Of a stretch of 64,000 bases of DNA, positions 53,235-62,123 are shown in pieces (position 1 is the stretch's first letter; each line of letters begins with the position of its first letter). The stretch is from Clostridia bacterium (GTDB taxonomy: Bacteria; Bacillota; Clostridia; Oscillospirales; QAKW01). The position numbers and the translations under genes are program-made. Below the pieces are notes generated by a model that was not told where the DNA came from, ran no database searches, and saw only the letters and a program-made list of their open reading frames with translations. The DNA lies in NCBI GenBank assembly GCA_017464525.1, contig JAFTZM010000019.1, forward strand, positions 1 through 64,000. The letters run 5' to 3'.

Positions 53235-54395
53235 TTAGAAATAAAAGATGGATTTGGCAGGCCGAATCTCGGTCAGAGCGCCGGTGTAGTGCCGCAGGTC
53301 GTGGGGAATGTAGGGATGCTGGGCGGCACATTCCTCGTTCAGTTCCAGGCCCAAGCCGGGCAGATCGGGAATGCGGATGCAGCCGTCCTCGAACACCAGG
53401 TTTTCGTTGGTGATCTCCTTCCGCCACTCCACATCGGTGAGCATGATCTCCAGGATCTCAAAATTGGGGCAGCAGGCAGCCAACTGGAGGGTGGCCGCAT
53501 TGGCCACAGGGCCGCTGGGATTATGGGGCGCAAAGGGAATATATTTGGCCTCGGCCATGGCGGCGATTTTTTTCAGCTCCATGATGCCGCCGGCATGGCT
53601 GATATCTGGCTGGATATAATCGGCAGCCCGGCGCTCAAACAGCTCCAGGAAGGCCCGCCGGCCGTACAAACGTTCGCCGGCAGAGATGGCCACGGGAGAT
53701 TTATCCCGCACCGCAGCCAGCGCCTCCAGATTATCGGGGGGTACCGGCTCTTCAAAGAAAAGGGGCTTAAAGGGCTCGATGGCCTTGGCGATCTTGATGC
53801 CGGTGGGCACATCGAACCGGCCGTGCCCCTCGATGAGAAGGTCCACCTCATCCCCCACCGCTTCCCGCACAGCGGCGATATTGCGGATGGCCTTATTGAA
53901 CACATCGTTATCGATATTCATATAGGACTTGCCGAAGGGATCCCATTTCATAGCCTTGATCCCCCGCTCCACCGCCCGTTTGGCGGCGGCGGCAAATTCC
54001 TCCGGCTCCTTGGCACCGGCGAACCAGCCGTTGACGTAAATTTTAACCTTATCCCGAACCTTACCGCCCAGCAGACGGTAGACCGGCACGCCCAGCGCCT
54101 TGGCGCTGATATCCCAAAGGGCCATCTCGATGGCGCTGACAGCGCTCATCAGCACCGGACCGCCCCGCCAGTAGGCATCCCGGTACATCTTATGATAATG
54201 CTCCTCAATGTTGGTGGGATCCTTGCCGATAAGGTAGCGGCGCTGGTCCTCGATGGCACCTGCCAGAGCGTGCTCCTTATATTCCAGAGTCCCCTCGCCG
54301 ATGCCGCTGATCCCTTCATCGGTCTCGATCTTCACAAACACCCAGTTGGTGCGATAGCAATCCACGATAAATGTTTTTAAATCGGTAATTTTCAT
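53235..54395 (-). CDS. Sugar-acid dehydratase, enolase superfamily (galactonate dehydratase-like)
   Basis: 386 residues. MKITDLKTFIVDCYRTNWVF opens the mandelate-racemase-type cap; IEGHGRFD, FFEEPVPPDN and ISAGERLYGR supply the metal-binding Asp/Glu residues, and FAPHNPSGPVA the catalytic-side His region. The DgoD/GlcD group dehydrates sugar acids to 2-keto-3-deoxy acids. Which acid is uncertain. AAGGAG precedes the ATG at 54395. An AraC regulator ends 62 bases upstream on the same strand. Confidence 0.85.
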   Translation of the reverse strand: MKITDLKTFIVDCYRTNWVFVKIETDEGISGIGEGTLEYKEHALAGAIEDQRRYLIGKDPTNIEEHYHKMYRDAYWRGGPVLMSAVSAIEMALWDISAKALGVPVYRLLGGKVRDKVKIYVNGWFAGAKEPEEFAAAAKRAVERGIKAMKWDPFGKSYMNIDNDVFNKAIRNIAAVREAVGDEVDLLIEGHGRFDVPTGIKIAKAIEPFKPLFFEEPVPPDNLEALAAVRDKSPVAISAGERLYGRRAFLELFERRAADYIQPDISHAGGIMELKKIAAMAEAKYIPFAPHNPSGPVANAATLQLAACCPNFEILEIMLTDVEWRKEITNENLVFEDGCIRIPDLPGLGLELNEECAAQHPYIPHDLRHYTGALTEIRPAKSIFYF

Positions 54396-54456
54396 ATTCT
54401 CACTCCTTATCGTTAGAATCATAACATAGAAATCACCCGGATTCTATCATTTTTAT

Positions 54457-55221
54457 CTACATTTTTTTAGATTTTCTATACTCTGCCGGGGTACATCCGA
54501 GGGAGCTTTTAAAATTCCGGTTAAAGCTGCGCAGGGAATCATACCCGCTTTCCAGCGCACAGCGCAAAATGGGGAAGTCGGTATTTTCCATCAGGTAGCA
54601 GGCATGGCTCAGCCGGTAATGGTTGACATAGGCGTTAAAGGAGATCCCCACCGTTTTCCTGAAAAACCGGGAAAGATAGGAATAATCATAGCCGATGGCG
54701 GAGGCCAGCGCCGCCAGGGAGCAATCCCCGGCGAACTCCTGCTCCACAAAGGAAAAGATCCTCCAAAGCAGCTTTTCCCGGTCCGCCGGGCGGGTCTCAT
54801 AGACCGCCTCCCGGTCGAACTGCCCGCAAAGCAGGTAAAGCACCCCCTTTTTCTCCGCCGGGCCGGCGCTCTCCAGCGTTCCCAGCGCTTGGATCAGGTA
54901 GGGATCAGGGGTAAAACGGTTGCCCTTGGGAATCTGCCCCGCCAGCCGGGTGGCAAAGGCCTGCACCAGCCGGGGAGAAAAGATGCAGAGCAGATGTTCG
55001 CTTTGCTCCGAGCGCAGATCGTGGATCTGGTTGGGGAAGATCAACAGCCCTTCCCCGGCATGAAGCGCAAAGGCATGGCCATCCACCGTGACCTCCATTT
55101 CGCCGGAAAGCAGGGTGATCACCTCAAAGCATTGGTGGAGATGGGGCGGAAAGTTGAAATTCTGCCCCCTTTCGATCTTCAGATAATCCGGGGAGCCCAG
55201 ATGGGTGAACTGATAAAACAT
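54457..55221 (-). CDS. AraC family regulator, probable xylose-locus activator
   Basis: 254 residues. Cupin domain (NFPPHLHQCFEVITLLSGEM, HAGEGLLIFPNQIHDLRSEQ) and two C-terminal helix-turn-helix motifs (SLAALASAIGYDYSYLSRFF, GYDSLRSFNRNFKSSLGCTP, AEYRKSKK). It is divergent from xylB, with about 100 bases between start codons that contain a paired direct repeat. GGAG with 6 bases to the ATG at 55221 decides the start over the TTG four codons earlier. By position it should respond to xylose or a related pentose. Confidence 0.9.
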   Translation of the reverse strand: MFYQFTHLGSPDYLKIERGQNFNFPPHLHQCFEVITLLSGEMEVTVDGHAFALHAGEGLLIFPNQIHDLRSEQSEHLLCIFSPRLVQAFATRLAGQIPKGNRFTPDPYLIQALGTLESAGPAEKKGVLYLLCGQFDREAVYETRPADREKLLWRIFSFVEQEFAGDCSLAALASAIGYDYSYLSRFFRKTVGISFNAYVNHYRLSHACYLMENTDFPILRCALESGYDSLRSFNRNFKSSLGCTPAEYRKSKKM

Positions 55222-55232
55222 GGTTTTCTCCA

Positions 55233-55286
55233 AAAAGTCAAATTTTGTCCATTAATTATCTCACATTTTGCGAGAAAAGTCAAATT
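55233..55286. promoter_or_regulatory. Paired AraC-type operator candidate and xylB promoter region
   Basis: AAAAGTCAAATT occurs twice in the same orientation, at 55233-55244 and 55275-55286, 42 bp apart (four helical turns). The second copy lies 9 bases before TATAAT (55295-55300), the position for an AraC activator contacting polymerase. No good -35 hexamer is present, as expected of an activator-dependent promoter. Confidence 0.6.
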
Positions 55287-55319
55287 AAACCTATTATAAT
55301 GAGGGCAAGAGGTGATTTT

Positions 55320-56771
55320 ATGCATTATTACATCGGTGCCGATCTGGGCACCTCCGCCCTCAAGCTGTTGCTTGTGGACACCAAGGGGCAGATCTGCCGA
55401 TCTGTTTCCCGCAGCTACCCCGTTTCCTACCCCCGCCCCGGCTGGAGTGAGCAGGAGCCCGCCCATTGGTGGGGCGCCTTTACCGAAGGGATCCGGGAAC
55501 TGACCGCCGGCATTTTTGGAATCCGGGGCCTCGCCCTCGGCGGGCAGATGCACGGGCTGGTGATCCTGGACGATGAGGATCAGGTCATCCGCCCTGCCAT
55601 CCTCTGGAACGACGGACGCACCCAAAAGGAAACAGATCTCCTGAATCAGCAACAGGTCTCTGCCCACACCGGCAACATCGCCTTTGCCGGCCTCACCGCC
55701 CCCAAGCTTTTATGGCTGAAAGCCAACGAACCGGAAAGCTTTGAAAAGATCAGCAAGATCATGCTCCCCAAGGATTATATCAACTACCGCCTCACCGGCG
55801 TCCACGCCACCGATTATTCCGACGCCTCGGGAATGCTGCTTCTGGATGTAAAAAACAAATGCTGGTCGCCGAAAATGCTGGAGTTCTGCGGCATTTCGGA
55901 GGAGCAGCTGCCCCGGTTATACGAAAGTTATCAGCCCATCGGCGGGCTGCTGCCGGAGATCGCCGCCCAGCTGAACCTTCCCGCCGGGCTGCCGGTGATG
56001 GCCGGAGCAGGGGATAACGCCGCAGCAGCGGTAGGGACCGGCACTGTTACAGAGGGCGGCTGCAACATCTCTCTGGGCACCTCCGGAACGGTCTTTATTC
56101 CCTCCGATGCTTTTTCGGTGGATCCCTTCAATGCCCTTCACGCTTTCTGCCATGCCAACGGCGGCTACCACCTGATGGGCTGCATTCTTTCCGCCGCCTC
56201 CTGTAATAAATGGTTCTGCGAGGAGATCTTAAAGACCGATGATTACGCCGCAGAGCAAGCCCCCATCACCGAGGAACAGTTGGGAAATAACCATGTATTT
56301 TTCCTGCCCTACCTGATGGGAGAGCGCAGCCCCATCAACGATACCGACGCCCGGGGCGTTTTTCTGGGAATGCGGATGGATACCACCCGTTCTCATCTGG
56401 TACAGGCAGTGCTGGAAGGGGTGGCCTTTGCCATCCGGGATAATTTAGAGATCTCCGGCATCTCCATCCAAAGCAGCAGCCTCTGCGGCGGAGGAGCCCG
56501 TTCGGAATTGTGGCAAAAAATTCTTTGCAATGTGCTGGGCATCCCCCTCCGCCTGCCCCAAACCGAGGAAGGCCCTGGCTACGGCGCCGCCATGCTGGCC
56601 ATGGTGGGCTGTGGGGAATATCCCGATGTGCACCGCTGTGCCGAAGCGCTGGTGCAGACCAAAGCAACGATTCTGCCCGATTCCGCCCTCACCGCCCGCT
56701 ATGAGGCCCAGTATCAGAAATTCAGAAAGCTTTATCCTTCTATGAAGGAACTATTCAAAAAAATTCAGTGA
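55320..56771 (+). CDS. xylB: Xylulokinase
   Basis: 483 residues of the FGGY kinase family. YIGADLGTSALKLLLVD (phosphate-binding), GLALGGQMHGLVILDDEDQV (xylulokinase substrate block), GAGDNAAAAVGTGTV and LCGGGARSELWQKILCNVLG are all present. It phosphorylates D-xylulose. GAGGTGA precedes the ATG; the longer reading has no site. The next gene starts 9 bases after the stop. Confidence 0.94.
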   Translation: MHYYIGADLGTSALKLLLVDTKGQICRSVSRSYPVSYPRPGWSEQEPAHWWGAFTEGIRELTAGIFGIRGLALGGQMHGLVILDDEDQVIRPAILWNDGRTQKETDLLNQQQVSAHTGNIAFAGLTAPKLLWLKANEPESFEKISKIMLPKDYINYRLTGVHATDYSDASGMLLLDVKNKCWSPKMLEFCGISEEQLPRLYESYQPIGGLLPEIAAQLNLPAGLPVMAGAGDNAAAAVGTGTVTEGGCNISLGTSGTVFIPSDAFSVDPFNALHAFCHANGGYHLMGCILSAASCNKWFCEEILKTDDYAAEQAPITEEQLGNNHVFFLPYLMGERSPINDTDARGVFLGMRMDTTRSHLVQAVLEGVAFAIRDNLEISGISIQSSSLCGGGARSELWQKILCNVLGIPLRLPQTEEGPGYGAAMLAMVGCGEYPDVHRCAEALVQTKATILPDSALTARYEAQYQKFRKLYPSMKELFKKIQ

Positions 56772-56780
56772 GGAAACGCT

Positions 56781-57386
56781 ATGATCAAGCAAATTTTATT
56801 TGATTGCGGCGGCGTGCTGGTGGAGATGAAGTTTAAAGATACGATGCTGAGAATCTCCGGAAACAACGAGATCGCCGACTATTTTATCAAAAACATCTGG
56901 GCGCCCGGCTCTCCCTGGCTTCGCTACGACCGCGGCGAGATTGGAACAGCGGAGGTTCTGGCAGAACTTAAAAACTTCATGCCGCAAGAGTATCACCGCT
57001 TTCTGGAGCAGTTTGTTGATACCTGGCTGGATGCCCTGCCGCCGATGGACAGCATGCCGGAACTCATCGACGCTTTACATGAACGCGGATATCCCTGCTA
57101 CCTACTCTCAAATTTCGCCGAACGCTTTGAAGAAATGCCCGACCGCACACCGGCTTTGAAAAAGCTGGACGGTACGATGGTCTCCTATCAGGCGCATATG
57201 CTCAAGCCCGATCCCGCTTTTTATCTGCTGGCCGCAGAGACCTTCGGTTTCAAGCCGGAGGAAACACTGTTTGTTGATGATGTTGCCGCCAATGTCGAGG
57301 GTGCCAAAGCCGTCGGCATGGAGGGATATCTTTTCACAACCCCCGCTGCGTTTCATACATATTTGAAACAATGCGGCATTCTTTAA
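56781..57386 (+). CDS. HAD-superfamily phosphatase (YihX-like)
   Basis: 201 residues. [16 protein letters not shown] is the HAD first motif of the FDxGGV type (nucleophile Asp9 region), [13 protein letters not shown] the second, [10 protein letters not shown] the lysine motif, and [20 protein letters not shown] the last. It resembles the YihX sugar-phosphatase group. Placed between xylB and xylA in one operon, it may remove phosphate from a toxic or stalled sugar phosphate. That role is inference. Confidence 0.88.
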   Translation: MIKQILFDCGGVLVEMKFKDTMLRISGNNEIADYFIKNIWAPGSPWLRYDRGEIGTAEVLAELKNFMPQEYHRFLEQFVDTWLDALPPMDSMPELIDALHERGYPCYLLSNFAERFEEMPDRTPALKKLDGTMVSYQAHMLKPDPAFYLLAAETFGFKPEETLFVDDVAANVEGAKAVGMEGYLFTTPAAFHTYLKQCGIL

Positions 57387-57405
57387 TAATCAAGAGGTGT
57401 CAACT

Positions 57406-58725
57406 ATGAATGAGATTTTTAAAAATATACCGACTGTACGCTTTGAAGGGAAAGACAGCCAAAATCCCCTGGCCTTCAAGTTTTACGATGCCGACCGCAT
57501 CATTCTGGGCAAGCCCATGAAGGAGCATCTGCCCTTTGCCATGGCCTGGTGGCATAACCTCTGCGCCGCCGGCACCGATATGTTCGGCCGGGATACCGCC
57601 GATAAATCCTTCGGCACGGAAAAGGGCACCATGGCCCACGCCAGAGCTAAGGTGGACGCCGGTTTTGAATTCATGCAAAAGCTGGGCATTGAATATTTCT
57701 GTTTCCACGACGTGGATCTGGTTCCCGAAGCCGAGGACATCAAGGAGACCAACCGCCGCCTGGATGAGATTACCGATTATATGCTGGAAAAGATGCAGGA
57801 GACCGGCATCAAGTGTCTTTGGGGCACCGCCAATATGTTCAGCAACCCCCGGTTCATGAACGGCGCCGGCAGCACCAACTCCCCGGAGGTGTACTGCTTT
57901 GCGGCGGCGCAGATCAAAAAGGCCCTGGAGCTCACCGTCAAGCTGGACGGCAAGGGCTATGTATTCTGGGGCGGCCGGGAGGGCTATGAGACCCTTCTCA
58001 ATACCGATATGAAATTAGAGCAGCAAAACATCGCCCGGCTGATGCGGATGGCGGTAAACTACGGCCGTTCCATCGGCTTTACCGGCGATTTCTATATCGA
58101 GCCCAAGCCCAAGGAGCCCATGAAGCATCAGTATGATTTCGATGCCGCCACCGCCATCGGCTTTCTGCGGCAGTACGGCCTGGACAAAGACTTTAAAATG
58201 AATATCGAGGCCAACCACGCCACCCTGGCCGGCCACACCTTCCAGCATGAGCTACGGGTCTCCGCCATCAACGGAATGTTGGGCTCCATCGATGCCAACC
58301 AAGGGGATCTGCTGCTGGGCTGGGACACCGACGAATTCCCCGCCAATGTCTATGAAGCCACCTTGTGTATGTATGAGGTGCTGAAAGCGGGCGGCCTTAC
58401 CGGCGGCTTTAATTTTGATGCTAAAAACCGCCGCCCCAGCTATACCACAGAGGATCTGTTCCACGGCTTCATTCTGGGCATGGATACCTTCGCCTTAGGC
58501 CTCATCAAGGCCGCCGCCCTCATCGAGGACGGCCGGATCGATGCCTTTATCCGGGAACGCTACGCCGGCTACGAAACCGGCATCGGCAAGACTATCACCG
58601 AAGGCACCGCCACTCTGGAAAACCTCGCCGCCCATGCGGAGTCCATGGGTGCCCCCGCCCTCCCCGGCAGCGGCCGACAAGAATATCTGCAAAGCATTCT
58701 GAATGAGATCCTTTTCAAGGCATAA
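57406..58725 (+). CDS. xylA: Xylose isomerase
   Basis: 439 residues, the normal length. [13 protein letters not shown] (catalytic His), [37 protein letters not shown] (metal-binding Glu/Lys), [10 protein letters not shown] and [13 protein letters not shown] are the class II XylA signatures. It converts xylose to xylulose for XylB. GAGGTG with 9 bases to the ATG at 57406 rules out the GTG nine bases upstream. Last gene of the operon, followed by a strong terminator. Confidence 0.97.
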   Translation: MNEIFKNIPTVRFEGKDSQNPLAFKFYDADRIILGKPMKEHLPFAMAWWHNLCAAGTDMFGRDTADKSFGTEKGTMAHARAKVDAGFEFMQKLGIEYFCFHDVDLVPEAEDIKETNRRLDEITDYMLEKMQETGIKCLWGTANMFSNPRFMNGAGSTNSPEVYCFAAAQIKKALELTVKLDGKGYVFWGGREGYETLLNTDMKLEQQNIARLMRMAVNYGRSIGFTGDFYIEPKPKEPMKHQYDFDAATAIGFLRQYGLDKDFKMNIEANHATLAGHTFQHELRVSAINGMLGSIDANQGDLLLGWDTDEFPANVYEATLCMYEVLKAGGLTGGFNFDAKNRRPSYTTEDLFHGFILGMDTFALGLIKAAALIEDGRIDAFIRERYAGYETGIGKTITEGTATLENLAAHAESMGAPALPGSGRQEYLQSILNEILFKA

Positions 58726-58757
58726 AAATACCGCCATGCATCAGCATGGCGGTATTT
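58725..58757. terminator. Bidirectional terminator, xylA / PncC fusion
   Basis: AATACCGCCATGC/GCATGGCGGTATT 13-bp perfect stem with an ATCA loop. Confidence 0.88.
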
Positions 58758-59812
58758 TACTTCAATTGTTCCAGCAGGGTGTCATAAACAAATGCCACGC
58801 TGGCGTCCCGCACCGCATTGCGGCCGATGGCGCCAAACTGCCGGGTGGCGGAAAAGGTCTTTCCGTCCAAATAAAACCCGAAGCAGACCATCCCTACCGG
58901 TTTCCCGGGGGTCGCTCCGGTGGGGCCGGCAATGCCGGAGATCCCCACGCCCACCTGCGCACCATTTTCCCGGGCCGCACCGATAGCCATTTCCAGCGCC
59001 ACCTGCTCGCTCACCACCCCATACTGTCGGATGGATGCGGGGGAGACCCCCAGATATTTCACCTTGGCCTCGTTGGCATAGGTCACAAAGGAGCCGTCGA
59101 ACACCGATGATGCGCTGGCCACATCCACGATGCCTGCCGCCGCCTTACCGCCGGTGCAGGACTCCGCAAAGGAGATCCGCCAGCCCTTCCCGGCAAGGGT
59201 GTCCACCAGCCGGTGCGCCTTCTGATTGGTGGAGGCCACCGGCAGATACCCACCCTTTCGGGCGGTTTCTGCTGCCTGATTCAGATCCTCTGCCGAGCGG
59301 ATCAGCCCCTCCCAGAGGTTATTACGGCCGATGAGGCTGCAAAGGCTGCGCAGCCCGGCAGCATGGGCCTCCTCCCCGCCGGACGCCCCGCAATACTGGG
59401 CCAGTACCAGGGGGCGGATCCCCGCCTCAAACAGATCGGTAGCGGTGGCCAGAACACAGCATTCGGTATCCACCCCTGCAATAAAGAGGTGCTCCGGCAG
59501 ACTTCCTCCGTTTTCCCGGCGAAGCAGCTCCAGCAGTTCTCCGGAGCAGGCCGAATAGGTGGTCTTTTCCAAAAAATGATCCGACCGCAGAGCAGCCTCC
59601 CCCACCACCGCCTGCTCTTCGGCGGTCATCAGCTTATCCCACCCCATCAATCGGACAATAGGGCTGTTTTCATAGTTGCGGTAAACGGTGGAGATCACGC
59701 AATCAAAAAGCTCCGCCCGTAGCAGCGCATCGATCCGCTCCTTGGCCTGCTCACCGGTTTTTTCGGTGATAAAGCCCTTCTGCACATCGATCACTAATAA
59801 AATCTTCTTCAT
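58757..59812 (-). CDS. Fused isochorismatase-like (nicotinamidase-type) and CinA-C/PncC amidohydrolase
   Basis: 351 residues. Residues 1-185 are an isochorismatase-fold hydrolase with the amidase triad Asp9 (LLVIDVQKGF), Lys83 (FLEKTTYSA) and Cys119 (AGVDTECCVLATATD). Residues about 196-351 are a CinA C-terminal domain with FAESCTGGKAAAG, YGVVSEQVA and GISGIAGPTGATPG. Stand-alone CinA-C proteins (PncC) deamidate NMN, and nicotinamidases deamidate nicotinamide, so both halves may recycle NAD degradation products. The PncC half is well supported; nicotinamide as the first substrate is inferred. GGGAG is 9 bases before the ATG. Confidence 0.88.
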   Translation of the reverse strand: MKKILLVIDVQKGFITEKTGEQAKERIDALLRAELFDCVISTVYRNYENSPIVRLMGWDKLMTAEEQAVVGEAALRSDHFLEKTTYSACSGELLELLRRENGGSLPEHLFIAGVDTECCVLATATDLFEAGIRPLVLAQYCGASGGEEAHAAGLRSLCSLIGRNNLWEGLIRSAEDLNQAAETARKGGYLPVASTNQKAHRLVDTLAGKGWRISFAESCTGGKAAAGIVDVASASSVFDGSFVTYANEAKVKYLGVSPASIRQYGVVSEQVALEMAIGAARENGAQVGVGISGIAGPTGATPGKPVGMVCFGFYLDGKTFSATRQFGAIGRNAVRDASVAFVYDTLLEQLK

Positions 59813-59814
59813 CT

Positions 59815-61116
59815 TCAGTTTCTCCCTTTTATCATGACCCAAACACACACCGCCGTAATGCCCGCCATCACCGCCATGGTGATCAGATCGTTATGGGTAA
59901 AGGTGGTCTTGGTCAGTAATTCCCCCACCACACCGTAGATCTGCAGCAGGGCAATGATCAGCAGCGAAAGATCGGAAAGCAGCGCAAACCGGGATTTCTT
60001 TCGCTCATCCCCCATGATCTTCAGCTTTAACTTATTGGAGATCAGCCCGTGCATCCGCTCATAAATGGTGTTGATATCAGAGGAACGGATGAGGGAATTG
60101 CGCATGATATGGCGGCTGGGCTCCATATTGGAGGATATATCGTTATCCAGCTTTATTTTAACAAATTCCACCCGGTTTAGTATACCCTGCAGCTGCATGG
60201 AAGAAAGCTCCATCCGCACAATATTTTCGCTGTAGGCATCAAAAAGCAGCCATTGGGATTGCAAAAAGATCTCAAACTCCATCAGCCAGGTGATGCAGGT
60301 CTGATTCTTTTCCAGATCCCCTGCCAGCAGCACCCCGGACCAATTATCGGCAAACACCAGCGTTTCGCTGAGCTCCTTCAATTCCAGATCGTCGATCCCG
60401 TCGTTATCGATCCGTTCCCGGATGGTATTCCATTGCTCTTTTTTATAAATATTATTGAAGGCAGAGGTATCCAGCAGAGCCCGGAAATTCTTTTTCATCT
60501 GCAGATCCACCCGGTTGGAAACCAGATCCGGGATATCCACCATGGTGATGCAAAGGGTGTAGGGCACCCCTCGATTACCGTATTTTTCTGAAGCGGAATA
60601 GGAAAATTCCTTATTGCCCACGCACCGCCAAAGAAGCTGCAAAAAGTCATAGAGCGGCTTCTTTCGGGGGCTGTCCTCCGGGTTACAGCAGTAATCATCC
60701 TCATAGACCTGCCGCTCATAAAAGGCATTGATAGCAAAATAGCGTTCCTCTTCCACCGGAATGGGCGTTCCCCGTTCAAAAAACACCGCCGTGCCGTTGA
60801 CCAAAACATAGCAAAACATCTGCTCTGCCACCTGATATTTGGCGATGCAGCCCTGGATCCCCGGATATTGCTCCACAAAGGTCGCCTGATTCTTCCGCAA
60901 GGAGCACCGCAGCCGCACTTCCTCCAGAAAGCGGCGCATCTCCTGGATCGCCTTATAATCCTGCCGGCTGAAGGCCTGCTTATCCACCGGCAGCTCCGGA
61001 TCATTGACCAGGCGATATAGGCTCTCATCCGCCGCTAAGGTAGTATCGGAGGGATCAAAAAACTCTACCCCCAGATCCACCGGAGTAACGTGCCATAATG
61101 AAACCGATCGAATCAT
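59815..61116 (-). CDS. Large hypothetical protein with two C-terminal membrane helices
   Basis: 433 residues, family not recognised. A soluble N-terminal region of about 350 residues has mixed strands and helices (LRKNQATFVEQYPGIQGCIA; FCYVLVNGTAVFFERGTPIP; YTLCITMVDIPDLVSNRVD). Then a long helical part (MELSSMQLQGILNRVEFVKI, SSDINTIYERMHGLISNKLK) leads into two membrane helices (FALLSDLSLLIIALLQIYGV; LITMAVMAGITAVCVWVMIK). Long helices before a terminal helix pair recall CorA- and DUF155-type proteins, but key motifs of those families were not seen. It lies 3 bases after the azoreductase-like gene and 2 bases before the PncC fusion, so the three form an operon. The ATG is poorly spaced from GAGG, so the start is uncertain. 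Confidence 0.6.
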   Translation of the reverse strand: MIRSVSLWHVTPVDLGVEFFDPSDTTLAADESLYRLVNDPELPVDKQAFSRQDYKAIQEMRRFLEEVRLRCSLRKNQATFVEQYPGIQGCIAKYQVAEQMFCYVLVNGTAVFFERGTPIPVEEERYFAINAFYERQVYEDDYCCNPEDSPRKKPLYDFLQLLWRCVGNKEFSYSASEKYGNRGVPYTLCITMVDIPDLVSNRVDLQMKKNFRALLDTSAFNNIYKKEQWNTIRERIDNDGIDDLELKELSETLVFADNWSGVLLAGDLEKNQTCITWLMEFEIFLQSQWLLFDAYSENIVRMELSSMQLQGILNRVEFVKIKLDNDISSNMEPSRHIMRNSLIRSSDINTIYERMHGLISNKLKLKIMGDERKKSRFALLSDLSLLIIALLQIYGVVGELLTKTTFTHNDLITMAVMAGITAVCVWVMIKGRN

Positions 61117-61119
61117 CCT

Positions 61120-61701
61120 TTAAAAATCCTCGCTTATTTTCAAGCCCTCTGCCACCGCCAGCTCCAGCCGGCGGGTGCGGGTCTCTTCGTCTGTCACATC
61201 CATTCCCCAAGCGGCCACCGTATCCACCTGCGGGATCCCCCAAAGCCAGCCCAACGCCTTCAGGTATGAGGTTCCCTGATCCAGCGGGGAGCCGGTGGGG
61301 ATCTCCATCCCCCGGGTGGTGATCAGCAGCAGCCGCTCTGCCCGGCAGTTTCCCTTGGTATTTCCGTCCTCTAAATTCACAAAGGTGAGATCCGGCGCGG
61401 AAATATGCTCAAAAAACACCTTCAGCACCGCCGGAAAGCTCATATCCCAAAAGGGAGCGGCGATCACAATGCGATCGGCCTCTGCCACCAGCCGCCCGGC
61501 CTCCAGATCCTCCGCCGAAAGCCCCTCCTGCCCCCGCCGGGCAAAAAGCGTGGCAGTAACCGGCAGACGGTCATCATCGGTCAGATCCAACTGTTGAATT
61601 TCATAACGCTCTGCCAGTTTTTGCAGGATCGGCTTTGCCACCGCCAGCGTACGGGACTCCTCCCGCCGGATGCAAGCGTTGATAAAGAGTAGCTTTTTCA
61701 T
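61120..61701 (-). CDS. Flavodoxin-fold NAD(P)H oxidoreductase (AzoR-like)
   Basis: 193 residues. KKLLFINACIRREESRT is the phosphate-binding FMN loop; ADRIVIAAPFWDMSFPAVLK and ITTRGMEIPTGS are typical of the FMN-dependent azoreductase/quinone reductase family. It transfers two electrons from NAD(P)H to quinones, azo dyes or nitro compounds; the natural substrate is unknown. GGAG is 8 bases before the ATG at 61701. Confidence 0.87.
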   Translation of the reverse strand: MKKLLFINACIRREESRTLAVAKPILQKLAERYEIQQLDLTDDDRLPVTATLFARRGQEGLSAEDLEAGRLVAEADRIVIAAPFWDMSFPAVLKVFFEHISAPDLTFVNLEDGNTKGNCRAERLLLITTRGMEIPTGSPLDQGTSYLKALGWLWGIPQVDTVAAWGMDVTDEETRTRRLELAVAEGLKISEDF

Positions 61702-61759
61702 ACCTTTTTCTCCATCGGTCAATGTTATATATTCATTATAATCGTCTGGAAGAACAATG

Positions 61760-61984
61760 TCAACTTCCATTAAAAATACGCAAAAAGATCTTTACGATCC
61801 CGATTCTAGTACGCTCAAAAATATTATCCATCTCCGGATGCGGAATCGGCGCTCCAGCCCGCTCCCGAAACACCCGGTTCATTTTTTTCTCAAATTTATT
61901 GCTGAAAGTAATCTCCGGCCCTTCATCCGCCTCTTCTTTGCTGACTTCTTTTAAAATATTCACAAATTCTTCTTTTGAAATCAT
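61760..61984 (-). CDS. Small hypothetical acidic protein
   Basis: 74 residues from MISKEEFVNILKEVSKEEAD; includes EITFSNKFEKKMNRVFRERA and a basic C-terminus (RTRIGIVKIFLRIF). No family recognised. It reads like a small helical partner or anti-regulator. GAGGAG lies just upstream of the ATG. It is divergent from an XRE regulator across a promoter region full of inverted repeats, so it may be its target. Confidence 0.55.
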   Translation of the reverse strand: MISKEEFVNILKEVSKEEADEGPEITFSNKFEKKMNRVFRERAGAPIPHPEMDNIFERTRIGIVKIFLRIFNGS

Positions 61985-61994
61985 ATCTCTCCTC

Positions 61995-62040
61995 ATATAC
62001 TATAAGCATAAAAACATAAATTTTAATGCTTATAGTATAT
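61995..62040. promoter_or_regulatory. Perfect 15-bp inverted repeat upstream of the small gene
   Basis: ATATACTATAAGCAT (61995-62009) and its exact complement (62026-62040), spacer 16 bases. It lies just outside the start of the small minus-strand gene and overlaps its promoter region. Confidence 0.55.
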
Positions 62041-62060
62041 ATTTTCGGAAATAGATATCA

Positions 62061-62102
62061 ATAGTCTATGGAATATTTTTTATAGGATTTATAGACTATA
62101 AT
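62061..62102 (+). promoter_or_regulatory. Two operators for the XRE regulator, the second over the -10
   Basis: ATAGTCTAT (62061-62069) and ATAGACTAT (62091-62099) are each palindromic around one base and are 30 bp apart, three helical turns. The second overlaps TATAAT (62097-62102) upstream of the XRE gene, a usual autorepression layout. Confidence 0.6.
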
Positions 62103-62123
62103 AAAAACGAGATAGGTAGAAAA

